A stretch of 64,000 bases of DNA from Paraburkholderia sp. Ac-20340 (GTDB taxonomy: Bacteria; Pseudomonadota; Gammaproteobacteria; Burkholderiales; Burkholderiaceae): contig NZ_JAAGPR010000011.1 in NCBI RefSeq assembly GCF_017104965.1, forward strand, positions 62,001 through 126,000, in the 5' to 3' direction. How positions within the stretch are numbered: position 1 is the first letter of the stretch; every line of letters begins with the position of its first letter. Shown here piece by piece: positions 26,094 to 35,192 of this stretch. Below the pieces are notes generated by a model. It ran no database searches. It worked only from the letters and a program-made list of their open reading frames with translations, and was not told where the DNA came from. Position numbers and translations under genes: made by a program.

Positions 26094-27530
26094 ATGACAT
26101 CGACTCATTCCACCACGCTGATCCGCAATGCCGCCGCGATCATGACCGGCGGCGATCCGCGCACCGGCGAAGCAACCCGGCTCGACGGCCCGGATATCCG
26201 CCTGCGTGGCGACAGCATCGAAGCAATCGGTGCGCTGAGCGCATTGCCCGGCGAGAAGGTGATCGACGCAAGCGATTGCGTGATCTATCCGGCGTGGGTG
26301 AACACCCATCATCATCTGTTCCAGTCGTTGCTCAAAGGCGATCGCGGCGGACTCGACGCCAGTCTGACGCCCTGGCTCGCGGCCACGCCTTATCGCTTTC
26401 GCGCGGGCTTCGACGAAGCGCGCTTCCGGCTGGCGGCGCGCATCGGTTTGATCGAACTGGCGCGTTCCGGTTGTGCGACCGTCGCCGATCACAATTACCT
26501 TTATTACCCGCAGATGCCGTTCGATAGCTCGGCGATTCTCTTTGAGGAGGCCGAACGATTGGGTTTGCGCTTCGTGCTGCTGCGCGGCGGCGCAACGCGC
26601 ACGCGCCAGCTCGAAGCGGAATTGCCCACCGCTTTGCGCCCCGAGTCTTTCGACGACTATCTCGCCGATATCGAACGCCTGGCCGCGCGCTATCAGGATC
26701 CGTCACCGCGCGCGTCACGCCGCGTCGTGATGGCGCCCACGACCGTGCTCTATTCGGTCTCGCCGCAGCAGATGCGCGAAAGCGCGGCGTTCGCGCGTCG
26801 CCTGGGTTTGCGTTTGCACAGCCATCTTTCGGAGACCGTGTCGTATCAGGACAGTGCGCAGTCGATGCACGGTTGCTCGCCGGTGGCATTTTGCGGCGAG
26901 TACGACTGGCTCGGCGACGACGTCTGGTTCGCGCATCTGGTCAAACTCGACGCCGATGAAATCGCGCTGCTCGGCCAGACACGCACGGGCGTCGCGCACT
27001 GTCCGCAGAGCAACGGGCGGCTGGGCAGCGGCATCTGCCCGCTGACCGAACTGGCCGATGCGGGCGTGCCGATTTCGATTGGCGTCGATGGCGCGGCCTC
27101 CAACGAAGCCGCCGACATGATCTCCGAAGTCCATATGACCTGGCTCGCGCAGCGCGCCCGCGTCGGCATGGCGGCGCGTCCCGCTTACGCGGGTGGCACC
27201 TTCGAGGGCGGCGCGCACGCGGCGAGCGTGGAGGACGTGATTCATTGGGGCACGGCGGGCGGCGCGAACGTGCTGGGCCTGAGCGAACTGGGCCGCATTG
27301 CGCCGGGCGCGCCGGCGGATATCGCAATCTATCGACTCGACGATCCGCGCTATTTTGGCTTGCATGATCCGGCGATCGGCCCGGTGGCGAGCGGCGGGCG
27401 GCCGGCATTGAAAGCGCTGTTCGCAGCCGGCAAACCGGTGGTGATCGACGACGCAATTCCCGGCGTGGATATGGCGGAACTGGGCCGCGAAGCGCGTGCA
27501 GCCGTGCGGGCGTTGATGGCGCAGGCGTGA
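26094..27530 (+). CDS. Amidohydrolase, 8-oxoguanine deaminase-like (TRZ/ATZ/SsnA group)
   Basis: A 478-residue metal-dependent deaminase or hydrolase. Ligand motifs in order are NTHHHLFQSL, HSHLSETVSY, AHLVKLD, HCPQSNGRLGSGICP and GVDGAASNEA. This pattern matches the group that includes 8-oxoguanine deaminase, S-adenosylhomocysteine deaminases and hydroxyatrazine hydrolase. 8-Oxoguanine deaminase converts 8-oxoguanine to uric acid. It follows the permease by 33 bases and probably acts on the imported compound. The exact substrate is inferred. Confidence 0.83.
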   Translation: MTSTHSTTLIRNAAAIMTGGDPRTGEATRLDGPDIRLRGDSIEAIGALSALPGEKVIDASDCVIYPAWVNTHHHLFQSLLKGDRGGLDASLTPWLAATPYRFRAGFDEARFRLAARIGLIELARSGCATVADHNYLYYPQMPFDSSAILFEEAERLGLRFVLLRGGATRTRQLEAELPTALRPESFDDYLADIERLAARYQDPSPRASRRVVMAPTTVLYSVSPQQMRESAAFARRLGLRLHSHLSETVSYQDSAQSMHGCSPVAFCGEYDWLGDDVWFAHLVKLDADEIALLGQTRTGVAHCPQSNGRLGSGICPLTELADAGVPISIGVDGAASNEAADMISEVHMTWLAQRARVGMAARPAYAGGTFEGGAHAASVEDVIHWGTAGGANVLGLSELGRIAPGAPADIAIYRLDDPRYFGLHDPAIGPVASGGRPALKALFAAGKPVVIDDAIPGVDMAELGREARAAVRALMAQA

Positions 27531-27704
27531 ACGCAAGCCGCGCTTGACCTGCTGCATTGCACAAAGCGCGCGATATGCACCAACCTGGGCGCGGCTTTCG
27601 TTAGAATCGACTTTCGTCGGGCCCAAAACAGCATATCTGCAATGCGGTAGCCGTATTGGATCAGCCATACGGCTCACCGCGTTCATCCTTTACAGGAGGC
27701 GAGC

Positions 27705-28832
27705 GTGCCAGGTTTACTTCCCAACGTCGACCGCGACGGACTCCTCGAATATTCGGTCGTCTATACCGATCGCTCGATCAATCACATGTCGCAGCGCTTT
27801 CAGGGCGTCATGCGCGATTTATCGGCTTCCCTGAAAAAAGTCTATAACGCGAAAGCGGCCATCATCGTGCCGGGCAGCGGCACCTTCGGCATGGAAGCCG
27901 TGGCGCGCCAGTTCGCGACGAACCGCAAGTGTCTGGTGATTCGCAACGGCTGGTTCAGCTTCCGCTGGACGCAGATCTTCGAGATGGGCAGCATTCCGTC
28001 CGAGTCGATCGTGCTGAAGGCGCGTCCGGTCGAATCGGGGCGCCAGGCCGCCTATGCGCCGCCGCCCATCGAAGAAGTGGTTGCGGCAATCAGGCAACAG
28101 AAGCCCGATCTGGTGTTTGCGCCGCATGTGGAAACGGCGTCCGGGATGATGTTGCCCGATGCGTATTTGCGCGCCGTCGCCGACGCCGTGCATGAAAGCG
28201 GCGGCATGTTCGTGCTCGATTGCATTGCCTCGGGCACGATCTGGGTGGATATGCAGGCCACGGGCGTCGATGTGTTGATCAGCGCGCCGCAAAAAGGCTG
28301 GAGTGCCTCGCCGTGCTGCGGTCTCGTCATGCTCAGCCCGCTTGCGCGCGAACGCATCGACTCGACCACCAGCACGAGTTTTGCCTGCGATCTGCGCAAA
28401 TGGCTGCAGATTATGGAAGCGTACGAGAACGGCGGCTTCGCCTATCACGCCACGATGCCAACCGACAGCCTCGCGGTACTGCGCGACGTGATGAAGGAAA
28501 CCGAAACTTATGGCTTCGAAAAGGTGAAGGCGGAGCAGCTTGAACTCGGGCAGCGTATTCGTGCGCTGCTGGAGGAAAAGGGTTTCCGCAGCGTGGCGGC
28601 GAAAGGATTCGAAGCGCCCGGTGTCGTCGTGAGTTATACGGATGACGATGGCATTCGATCCGGCAAGAAGTTCGCCGATGCCGGTTTGCAGATCGCGCCT
28701 GGCGTGCCGCTGCAATGCGATGAACCGGAGGACTTCAAGACGTTCCGTATTGGTTTGTTCGGGCTGGATAAACTCAATGACGTGAACGCCGCGGTAGCGC
28801 GTTTCGATAAGGCGTTGAAGAGTATCGCCTAA
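27705..28832 (+). CDS. Class V aminotransferase, alanine-glyoxylate aminotransferase family
   Basis: A 375-residue PLP enzyme. PGSGTFGMEAVARQF forms the phosphate-binding part, FVLDCIASGTIWVDM holds the cofactor aspartate and SAPQKGWSASPC contains the Schiff-base lysine. It starts at a GTG (27705) placed after a near-perfect AGGAGG; no ATG fits better. A 170-base gap from the deaminase gene suggests its own promoter. Possible roles are serine- or alanine-glyoxylate transamination; ureidoglycine-glyoxylate transamination would fit a purine context but is not shown by sequence. Confidence 0.82.
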   Translation: MPGLLPNVDRDGLLEYSVVYTDRSINHMSQRFQGVMRDLSASLKKVYNAKAAIIVPGSGTFGMEAVARQFATNRKCLVIRNGWFSFRWTQIFEMGSIPSESIVLKARPVESGRQAAYAPPPIEEVVAAIRQQKPDLVFAPHVETASGMMLPDAYLRAVADAVHESGGMFVLDCIASGTIWVDMQATGVDVLISAPQKGWSASPCCGLVMLSPLARERIDSTTSTSFACDLRKWLQIMEAYENGGFAYHATMPTDSLAVLRDVMKETETYGFEKVKAEQLELGQRIRALLEEKGFRSVAAKGFEAPGVVVSYTDDDGIRSGKKFADAGLQIAPGVPLQCDEPEDFKTFRIGLFGLDKLNDVNAAVARFDKALKSIA

Positions 28833-28842
28833 ATCGTCTTGC

Positions 28843-30015
28843 CTAATCGTCGAACGGCAATTCACCCTGCGTGGGCACCGCCGTGGGAGCCATTCCTGCG
28901 GCGGATTCCAGCGAACCGATACGCACACCAATCAGGCGAATCCGCCGGTCCAGCGATACCCGCTTCAGACACTCGCCCACGGCTCGGCGAATGGCGGCGG
29001 CATCGGCGACCGGTTCGGGCAACGAGAGATCGCGCGTGACGATCTTGAAGTCCGCGAACTTGATTTTCAGGCCCACCGTGCGGCCGCGATAACCCTTGCG
29101 TTGAAGGTCTTCGGTCACGCGCTCGCACAGACGGGTGAGGGCGGGCGTGAGCGTCGCGCGGTCGCGGACGACGTGCATATCGCGCTCGAACGTGGTCTCG
29201 CGGCTCATGGACTTGGGTTCGGACGAGACCACCACTTCGCGCTCATCGTGGCCTTGCGCAATACGCGCCAGCCACGCGGCGTAAGTGCGTCCAAAATGCT
29301 CCTGAAGCAGGCCAGGATCTGCCGCTGCGAGTTCGCCCACCGTCGTAATGCCGATGCTCGCCAGCCGGTCATTCGCGCGCGGCCCGATGCCATTGACTTT
29401 TTTCGCGGCCAGCGGCCAGATGCGCGACTCGAGATCGGTCATCGAGAGAATCGTCAGGCCGTCGGGTTTGTCGAGTTCGGAGCCGATTTTCGCGAGCAGT
29501 TTATTCGGTGCAATTGCAATGGAGCAGGTGAGCCCCGTGGCTTCACGCACGGCATGCTTGATGCTGCGGCCAAGCGCCTGCGATTCGCCTTCCACGTGAG
29601 TGAGATCGACGTAAATTTCGTCGATCCCCCGGTCTTCGATCTGATCGGTGAACGTGCGTACGGCGTCCTTGAACAGGCGCGAATAGTGCCGATAGGAATC
29701 GAAGTCGGTGGGTAAGAGAATGGCGTCTGGCGCGAGTTGCGCGGCCTTCATCATGCCCATTGCCGAGAACACGCCGAAGGCTCGCGCTTCGTAGGTGGAG
29801 GTGGTGACCACACCGCGCCCCGCGTAATCGCGCAGTTTTGCAAAGCGGCGCGTGCCGTCGGGCAGGCGCTCCGGCGTGGCATTGCGGCCACCGCCAATGA
29901 CCACCGGCTTGCCACGTAACTCAGGATAGCGAAGCAATTCCACCGATGCATAAAACGCATCCATGTCCACATGCGCGATACGGCGTAACGGTGAGCTGTT
30001 CATCTCGACGGTCAT
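28843..30015 (-). CDS. dinB: DNA polymerase IV (Y-family)
   Basis: A 390-residue error-prone translesion polymerase. Catalytic motifs are HVDMDAFYASVE at the N-terminus and RGIDEIYVDLT near residue 130, which holds the second acidic cluster. The thumb HhH region (VNGIGPRANDRLASIGI) and little-finger domain are complete. The C-terminus QGELPFDD is a beta-clamp binding motif. A near-consensus LexA box lies about 100 bases upstream, so SOS control is expected. ATG 30003 is an alternative start. Confidence 0.95.
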   Translation of the reverse strand: MTVEMNSSPLRRIAHVDMDAFYASVELLRYPELRGKPVVIGGGRNATPERLPDGTRRFAKLRDYAGRGVVTTSTYEARAFGVFSAMGMMKAAQLAPDAILLPTDFDSYRHYSRLFKDAVRTFTDQIEDRGIDEIYVDLTHVEGESQALGRSIKHAVREATGLTCSIAIAPNKLLAKIGSELDKPDGLTILSMTDLESRIWPLAAKKVNGIGPRANDRLASIGITTVGELAAADPGLLQEHFGRTYAAWLARIAQGHDEREVVVSSEPKSMSRETTFERDMHVVRDRATLTPALTRLCERVTEDLQRKGYRGRTVGLKIKFADFKIVTRDLSLPEPVADAAAIRRAVGECLKRVSLDRRIRLIGVRIGSLESAAGMAPTAVPTQGELPFDD

Positions 30016-30110
30016 GCAGGGCTGCGGCTTTGTTCGTGATGTTCAAATACGTTATCGAACGCAACGGGTGCCGGATTGCGCCACCATTGAAGAGCGGGAA
30101 AACCCATGGG

Positions 30111-30126
30111 CTGTATATTTATACAG
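30111..30126. promoter_or_regulatory. LexA (SOS) box
   Basis: CTGTATATTTATACAG has the invariant CTG-N10-CAG with an AT-rich centre and matches the E. coli-type consensus CTGTATATATATACAG at all but one base. It lies between the divergent dinB (start 30015) and the RidA gene (start 30233). Repression of dinB is the obvious role; it may also affect the RidA gene. Confidence 0.85.
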
Positions 30127-30232
30127 TATTTTACCGCTGTCCGGTGCGAGTCTGCAAGATACCGGTAAAATGCCATGCCGGCTAACGGGCATTGACGCTC
30201 CAGACCTCGCTATTAAAGGCACGATTCAATCC

Positions 30233-30622
30233 ATGTCGAACCAGACCATTCAATTTACGCCCGATGCCGATCCAGACTCCATTTCGTCGGATGTTTCGGC
30301 GTTTGGCGGCATCCTCATGACGACGCAAGTCCCCGTTCGCGCGGACGGCAGTCTCGAACTGGGCGATATCGAAGCGCAAAGCACGTGCACGCTTCAGGCC
30401 CTGAAAAATGCGCTCGAAGGCGCGGGCAGCTCGCTCGATCGCGTCATGCACCTGACGATCTATTTGACGGATATGGCCGACCGGGCTGCGTTCAACGCGG
30501 TTTATCAGCGCTTTTTCAGCAAGCCCTGGCCGGTGCGTGCTGCAGTAGGCGTGGCGGCGCTCGCAGTCGAAGGGATGCGTGTCGAAGTGACCGCGATGGC
30601 GGCCGGGCCCGTCAACGGTTGA
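30233..30622 (+). CDS. RidA-family protein (YjgF/YER057c/UK114)
   Basis: A protein of about 129 residues. The fold signature is seen in FGGILMTTQVPV, LQALKNALEGAGSSLDRVMHLTIYLTDM and WPVRAAVGVAALAVEGMRVEVTAMA (read in parts), which includes the Arg that binds the carboxylate in RidA-type imine deaminases. Archetypal RidA removes reactive 2-aminoacrylate; many relatives have other substrates. The start at 30233 gives the standard length; the in-frame extension upstream crosses the LexA box and is not real coding. Confidence 0.85.
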   Translation: MSNQTIQFTPDADPDSISSDVSAFGGILMTTQVPVRADGSLELGDIEAQSTCTLQALKNALEGAGSSLDRVMHLTIYLTDMADRAAFNAVYQRFFSKPWPVRAAVGVAALAVEGMRVEVTAMAAGPVNG

Positions 30623-30631
30623 GCCAGCGCA

Positions 30632-30662
30632 GAGGGAGGATTGTGCAAAACAGGCCTCCCTC
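30632..30662. terminator. Stem-loop between convergent RidA gene and ABC permease
   Basis: GAGGGAGG at 30632-30639 pairs with CCTCCCTC at 30655-30662. It lies 10 bases after the RidA stop and faces the 3' end of the leftward permease gene. The following T content is modest. Confidence 0.55.
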
Positions 30663-30689
30663 GTTCAATTCGGCAGCATGCACGCTGCT

Positions 30690-31487
30690 TCAGATCTTGC
30701 GACTGCGCTTAAAGACGGAAAGCAGGATCAGCGGAAAGGGCAGCAAACCCAAAAGCAACCAGACGAGGACGTACACAGACTGAAGTCCATCGTTTTGCAG
30801 GTTGACAAACAGTTTGACGGGAATGCCTTGAGGAAAGTATGAGAACACGGCGGCGATGCCAAATTCGCCGATGATTCTCACCCACGCGATTACGGCACCC
30901 GTAGCCACTTCTCGCGCTGTGAGCGGAAGGCTCACGTACCAGAATGTCTTCCATGGCGTGCAGCCCAGATCCTGTGCGGCCTCTTCGAGCGTTCGCGGGA
31001 CGTTTTCGAAGGCTGTTCGGGCGGAAATAACGAAATACGCGAGTCCGCCATAGACTTGCGCAACGACGAACGATGCCGGGTTATTGTTGAGCGACCAGCC
31101 GAGCCTGGAAAGCATCGCTCCAACCGGTCCATACGGACCATAAGCACAGACCAGCAGAATCCCTGTTGCCAGCGACGGCGTGAGCAACGAGACAAGCACC
31201 AGCGTTTCGACCGCGCGGCCAGGCCATCCACGCGCTCTGGCCAGCCAGAACGAAAGCGGCGTACCCACTGCAACGATGATCGCGAGTGCCCACGCGCTGA
31301 GCACGAATGACACCCGCACGGCCTCCAGATCGCCGTAAGCGGGTGTGAAATGACGCCAGTGAGTCTGGCCGATCAACGCAAGAAAGGGCACCGCCAGGAT
31401 GGCGAGTGCGGGCAGCCGCAATGTCCATCCCAAAGCGCCCCAGACGCGCTGCCGGTTCCGGCTGGGCGAGGCAAAGTCCAGCGACAT
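30690..31487 (-). CDS. ABC transporter permease, molybdate/tungstate or sulfate-like
   Basis: About 265 residues with six membrane helices. The EAA loop reads RTLEEAAQDLGCTPWKTFWYVSLPLT. SLNNNPASFVVAQVYGGLAYFVISARTAF resembles ModB/CysT/WtpB-type permeases. I start it at ATG 31487, four bases after the stop of the binding-protein gene. No ATPase gene follows; the next gene converges from the other side, so the ATPase must be encoded elsewhere. Confidence 0.8.
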   Translation of the reverse strand: MSLDFASPSRNRQRVWGALGWTLRLPALAILAVPFLALIGQTHWRHFTPAYGDLEAVRVSFVLSAWALAIIVAVGTPLSFWLARARGWPGRAVETLVLVSLLTPSLATGILLVCAYGPYGPVGAMLSRLGWSLNNNPASFVVAQVYGGLAYFVISARTAFENVPRTLEEAAQDLGCTPWKTFWYVSLPLTAREVATGAVIAWVRIIGEFGIAAVFSYFPQGIPVKLFVNLQNDGLQSVYVLVWLLLGLLPFPLILLSVFKRSRKI

Positions 31488-31491
31488 GATC

Positions 31492-32412
31492 TCAGTGGAG
31501 TACGTCGCCCTTCGGCTGTCCATATCCGCGCGCCTTGAAAATGGCCTGGCCTTGAGGGCTCAACGCAAATGCAGCGAATTTTTTTGCTTCAAGCGGGTGT
31601 GGCGCGTTCTTCAGGATTGCCACATAAAAGACCAGCGGCTGGGGTTTGAGCGCCTTTAATTCGCCTGCAGGATTGCGGATGTTGAAGGACACCGTGTTGT
31701 ACCAGTCCTGCGCGTAGGCGGGATTGCTTAGATTGATCTGATCGGGCAGCGGGATATAAGGCAGACCGGCCGATTTCACCGCGCTCTCATAACCCGACGA
31801 CGCATCCACCTGACCGGCTTCCAGGCGTGTGAGCAGGCCGCCTTCCCCGAACACTTCGCGCGGGTTCTCCGTATCGCCGAGAAGCCTGTTTTTCAGGCCC
31901 GGCTGCTGGTAATAGCGTTCGGCCAGCATCATCGTGAAGATGATGTTCTGCCCTTGTGGATCGATCTTCGCATCCGTCCTGCCGAAGCGCAGCCCCGGTT
32001 GCGCGAGCACCTGCCACCACGGTTGCGCGCCAGCGGTCTGGCTTGCCGCGAGTTGCTTCGCGTAAGCGCTCTTCGGGTTGTAGGCGATCACCATACTGGT
32101 ACTGGCGACGGGAATCGCCTCGTCGATCAGTCCGGCGCGTTTCAGAATATCCATCGGCCCGGGCGTAATCGAAAAGAACACATCGGCGACCAGATTTTTC
32201 GACGCCAGAAGCCGCGCCATGCCATACGCGCCTTCTCCTTGACCCTGATACTGCACATGGTTTTGCTGTGCGAATGCAGGCCCAAGTCCCTGATCCATGA
32301 CGACACCCATCGAACCGGCGTAGGTCACGCGCACGGCTTCTTCAGCGTGCGCAGTTCCCATCGACAGGGTCAATGCTGCGATGGACGCCCACGCGGCCAT
32401 ACTCGATCTCAT
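31492..32412 (-). CDS. ABC transporter periplasmic binding protein, molybdate/tungstate-like (WtpA/ModA group)
   Basis: About 306 residues with a signal peptide (SIAALTLSMGTAHA). The mature N-terminus VRVTYAGSMGVVMDQGLGPAF carries the AGS-type oxyanion loop of WtpA/ModA receptors, and DVFFSITPGPMDIL, STSMVIAYNPKS and FYVAILKNAPHPLEAKKFAAF are further family landmarks. AAGGA precedes the ATG at 32412. It forms a two-gene operon with the permease. Sulfate- or phosphonate-like ligands cannot be excluded. Confidence 0.75.
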   Translation of the reverse strand: MRSSMAAWASIAALTLSMGTAHAEEAVRVTYAGSMGVVMDQGLGPAFAQQNHVQYQGQGEGAYGMARLLASKNLVADVFFSITPGPMDILKRAGLIDEAIPVASTSMVIAYNPKSAYAKQLAASQTAGAQPWWQVLAQPGLRFGRTDAKIDPQGQNIIFTMMLAERYYQQPGLKNRLLGDTENPREVFGEGGLLTRLEAGQVDASSGYESAVKSAGLPYIPLPDQINLSNPAYAQDWYNTVSFNIRNPAGELKALKPQPLVFYVAILKNAPHPLEAKKFAAFALSPQGQAIFKARGYGQPKGDVLH

Positions 32413-32869
32413 ACGTTTCCTTTCAGGAAGTTTTACAGATGCTGCTCGCAAGCGGCATGGAAATGTAGCGCGATCAGAAACGTCGGGACGATCACAGTTC
32501 GACGTATTTATTTGAACCACAGTGCAGCCGCGGCGCCGTTCTTCGGTAGGTGATATAGCGGATAGGTCGTCAAGATATCGTTAAGAAATGCGGATTTTTT
32601 GAATTTCATGGCTATGCATTTTTCTCATTGCCTCATGAAAAACAAGACTTGGACGCGTGCTGTTTTTATCGCTACATTTCGGCGCCTTTACTTTTGGATA
32701 TTGAGTAGCTGACAGAATTCATACGCCTACGGATCTTCTTCACGCGAAGATGAAGATCGGTTTAATCGCGAGCCTGGCCGCAAATTCCTGCCCAGGCCAG
32801 CGATATGATGCAGCGACCATTTCTGCCCACTGGCCTCAAGCCGCTCAGCGCAGCGCGAATCGAAATATC
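32413..32869. other. Divergent intergenic region between ABC binding protein and amidase
   Basis: An AT-richer stretch (especially 32560-32720) holding the two divergent promoters. I looked for a ModE-type palindrome; fragments such as ATATAGCG and ATATCGTT near 32551-32581 are suggestive but do not form the consensus. No gene is supported. Confidence 0.45.
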
Positions 32870-34132
32870 ATGGAACATGAAAAGAGGCTTCGTCCTCAAC
32901 GGCTCGTATCGAGCTGCCGGAATCCTTATACGCGCAGAAAATTCCTGAAACTCGGCGCGTCTGCGCTGGTGGTCGGCATTCGCCCTGAACTTGCGGCCGC
33001 GAGCACGAAACCGAAAATCGTCGGCGTGCGGGTATGGCCTGCCGCGGACTATACGCGCGTCGCGATCGAATCCAATCAGCCGCTCGAGGTCAAGGAGCAT
33101 CGACTCGGGACGCCCGAGCGTCTGGTCGTCGATCTTCAGGGTTTGACGCTGGATCAACGCCTGCGGGACATCGTTGCGCAGATTCATCCAGACGATCCGT
33201 ATATCAAAGGTGTGCGGGTGGGGCAGTTCTCGCCGGAAACCGTGAGGCTGGTGGTCGATCTCAAGGGCGCGGTGGCGCCGAAGGTGTTCTCCACTGCGCC
33301 TGCGGGCCGCTATGGTTACCGCCTGATGGTCGATCTATATCCGCCGATGCCGACTCCGGCGCAAGCAGCGCATGGGCAAACCGAAGAGCAAACACCGACG
33401 CAAGCACAGGCGCAAACCGAAGCGCGCAAGCTGACGATTGCCATCGATCCAGGCCACGGCGGCGAAGATCCCGGTGCGATCGGCGGTTCAGGCACCTACG
33501 AGAAGCACGTCGTACTGGACATCGCGCGCCGTCTGCGCGAGCGGATTCGCGCCAGCGCCAATATGCAGGCCATGATGACGCGCGACGACGACTTTTTCGT
33601 TCCGCTGGGCACGCGCGTCGCCAAGGCGAAAAGCGCCGGCGCGGACCTGTTCGTTTCCATTCACGCCGATGCTTTTACGACTTCGGCGGCCCATGGATCA
33701 TCGGTCTTTGCGCTGTCCGAACACGGCGCGTCGAGCGCTGCCGCGCGCTGGATCGCGACGAGTGAAAACCATTCGGACGCGATCGGCGGCCTGGACCTGA
33801 AAGTCGCGGATCGGCATCTTGCGCCGGTGCTATTCGATATGTCCACGACGCAGCAAATCAATGATTCACTCAAGTACGGCGCCTTCGTTCGCGACGAAAT
33901 CGGACAAATCAATCATCTGCATGGCAGCGGTGTCGAACAGGCTGCATTTGCCGTCCTGAAAGCGCCGGATATTCCGTCGATTCTGGTGGAAACCGCATTC
34001 ATCAGTAATCCAGAAGAAGAGAAAAAGCTATTGAACGCTGCGTACCGGCAGGAGATGGCCGACGCGATTTTCAGAGGAATTCAGCGTTATTTTTCGAGCA
34101 ATCCGCCTCTTGCGCACCGCGTTGAGGTCTAG
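32870..34132 (+). CDS. amiC: N-acetylmuramoyl-L-alanine amidase, AmiC-like, Tat-exported
   Basis: A protein of about 420 residues that cleaves septal peptidoglycan. A Tat signal (TRRKFLKLGASALVVG) near residue 20 is followed by an AMIN domain (residues about 50-155, VRVWPAADYTRVAIESNQPL), a Gln/Thr/Ala-rich linker and a zinc amidase_3 domain. Zn ligands are in DPGHGGEDPGA, the Glu of YEKHVV, and SIHADAF; the catalytic Glu is in LVETAFISNP. I start at ATG 32870 so that the Tat motif is near the N-terminus; an in-frame frame extends 40 codons further without a signal-like sequence. A tatABC set lies 14 kb away in the window. Confidence 0.92.
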   Translation: MEHEKRLRPQRLVSSCRNPYTRRKFLKLGASALVVGIRPELAAASTKPKIVGVRVWPAADYTRVAIESNQPLEVKEHRLGTPERLVVDLQGLTLDQRLRDIVAQIHPDDPYIKGVRVGQFSPETVRLVVDLKGAVAPKVFSTAPAGRYGYRLMVDLYPPMPTPAQAAHGQTEEQTPTQAQAQTEARKLTIAIDPGHGGEDPGAIGGSGTYEKHVVLDIARRLRERIRASANMQAMMTRDDDFFVPLGTRVAKAKSAGADLFVSIHADAFTTSAAHGSSVFALSEHGASSAAARWIATSENHSDAIGGLDLKVADRHLAPVLFDMSTTQQINDSLKYGAFVRDEIGQINHLHGSGVEQAAFAVLKAPDIPSILVETAFISNPEEEKKLLNAAYRQEMADAIFRGIQRYFSSNPPLAHRVEV

Positions 34133-34146
34133 CAAACAGGCCGACG

Positions 34147-35097
34147 ATGAACAAGCTTCACGCAATGCGTGTTTTTGTGCAGGTAGTGGAACTCGGCAGT
34201 TTCAGCCAGGCGGCGCGGCGCATGGGTATATCTGCGGCGGCCGCGACCCGAAGCGTCCAGTTGCTGGAGGAGGACGTGAACGCGCGCCTGCTCGACCGCA
34301 GCACGCGGCACGTGCGCCTCACTGAAGCGGGGCGCAAGTATTGCGACGGATGCCGCGCCATCATCGTGCAAATCGAGGACGTCGACGCCTCGCTTTTTCA
34401 GGCCATGCGTGCCGACAAAGGGCTCATCAGGATTGCCGCGCCGACCTTGTTCGCGGTGACCGAACTCGCGCCGCTGCTGCGGGCTTATCGCAGCCAGAAT
34501 CGACAGATCGAGTTCGACGTCACGACTTATGACGGAGCGCGCAATCTGATCGACGGCGGTTATGACGTTGGCTTCGCGACGAGCCGGCATGCCGTTGGTT
34601 CGACGCTGGTGAGCCGGCCGCTGAAACGCTTTGGCGAATGGCTCGTAGCGGCGCCGGCCTGGCTGGCGGCGCAACCGTGCCCGCACAGTCCCCAGCAATT
34701 GCGGGCGGGCGACATTCTCTCGGTATCCGACGATCGTCACGCGTTGGAAATCGACGACGGCGACACGCTCCATGTGGTCAATCTGCGCCCCAGGCTGCTC
34801 ACGCAAAGCGCCGAAGTCGTTCGCTCTGCCGCTCTGGCCGCGATGGGGATCGCCGTGTTGCCGGAATGCCTGGTGACGGAGGACGTGCGCGCCGGTCGAC
34901 TGGTTCGTCTCCTGCCGCAGTGCGAACTGCGCGATGCCCATGAGGTCTCGCTGGTCTATCCAGGCCGCCACTACCTGACGATGAAGGTCCGGCGCTTCAT
35001 CGAGTTCGCAGTCGCCCGGTATCGCAGTCCCGCGACAGCCGCTGTGGCGGCCCGGCTTGACGCCGCCACGCCGGCGAAATCGTCAATTCATGCGTAG
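34147..35097 (+). CDS. LysR-type transcriptional regulator
   Basis: A 316-residue regulator with an N-terminal winged helix (MRVFVQVVELGSFSQAARRMGISAAAATRSVQLLEE, read in parts) and a two-lobed ligand-binding domain. The HTH ATRSVQLLEEDVNARLLDRSTRHVRLTEAG belongs to the DsdC/AaeR-like CrgA subgroup. It lies 14 bases after the amidase gene and upstream of a ClC gene on the same strand. Because LysR proteins usually control a divergent gene and none is present here, the target is unclear. Confidence 0.9.
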   Translation: MNKLHAMRVFVQVVELGSFSQAARRMGISAAAATRSVQLLEEDVNARLLDRSTRHVRLTEAGRKYCDGCRAIIVQIEDVDASLFQAMRADKGLIRIAAPTLFAVTELAPLLRAYRSQNRQIEFDVTTYDGARNLIDGGYDVGFATSRHAVGSTLVSRPLKRFGEWLVAAPAWLAAQPCPHSPQQLRAGDILSVSDDRHALEIDDGDTLHVVNLRPRLLTQSAEVVRSAALAAMGIAVLPECLVTEDVRAGRLVRLLPQCELRDAHEVSLVYPGRHYLTMKVRRFIEFAVARYRSPATAAVAARLDAATPAKSSIHA

Positions 35098-35192
35098 AAA
35101 TCATTACTTTAGAAAAATAAGTAACAAAACGCATACATCAGGCGGGATACCATTCGGGTTATCCCGTAATACACGCATTGCAGGCCGTTCTC

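Noticed and set aside
32540..32600. ModE operator upstream of the molybdate-like binding protein
   Set aside because: ATATAGCG and ATATCGTT fragments occur but spacing and orientation do not fit the ModE palindrome.
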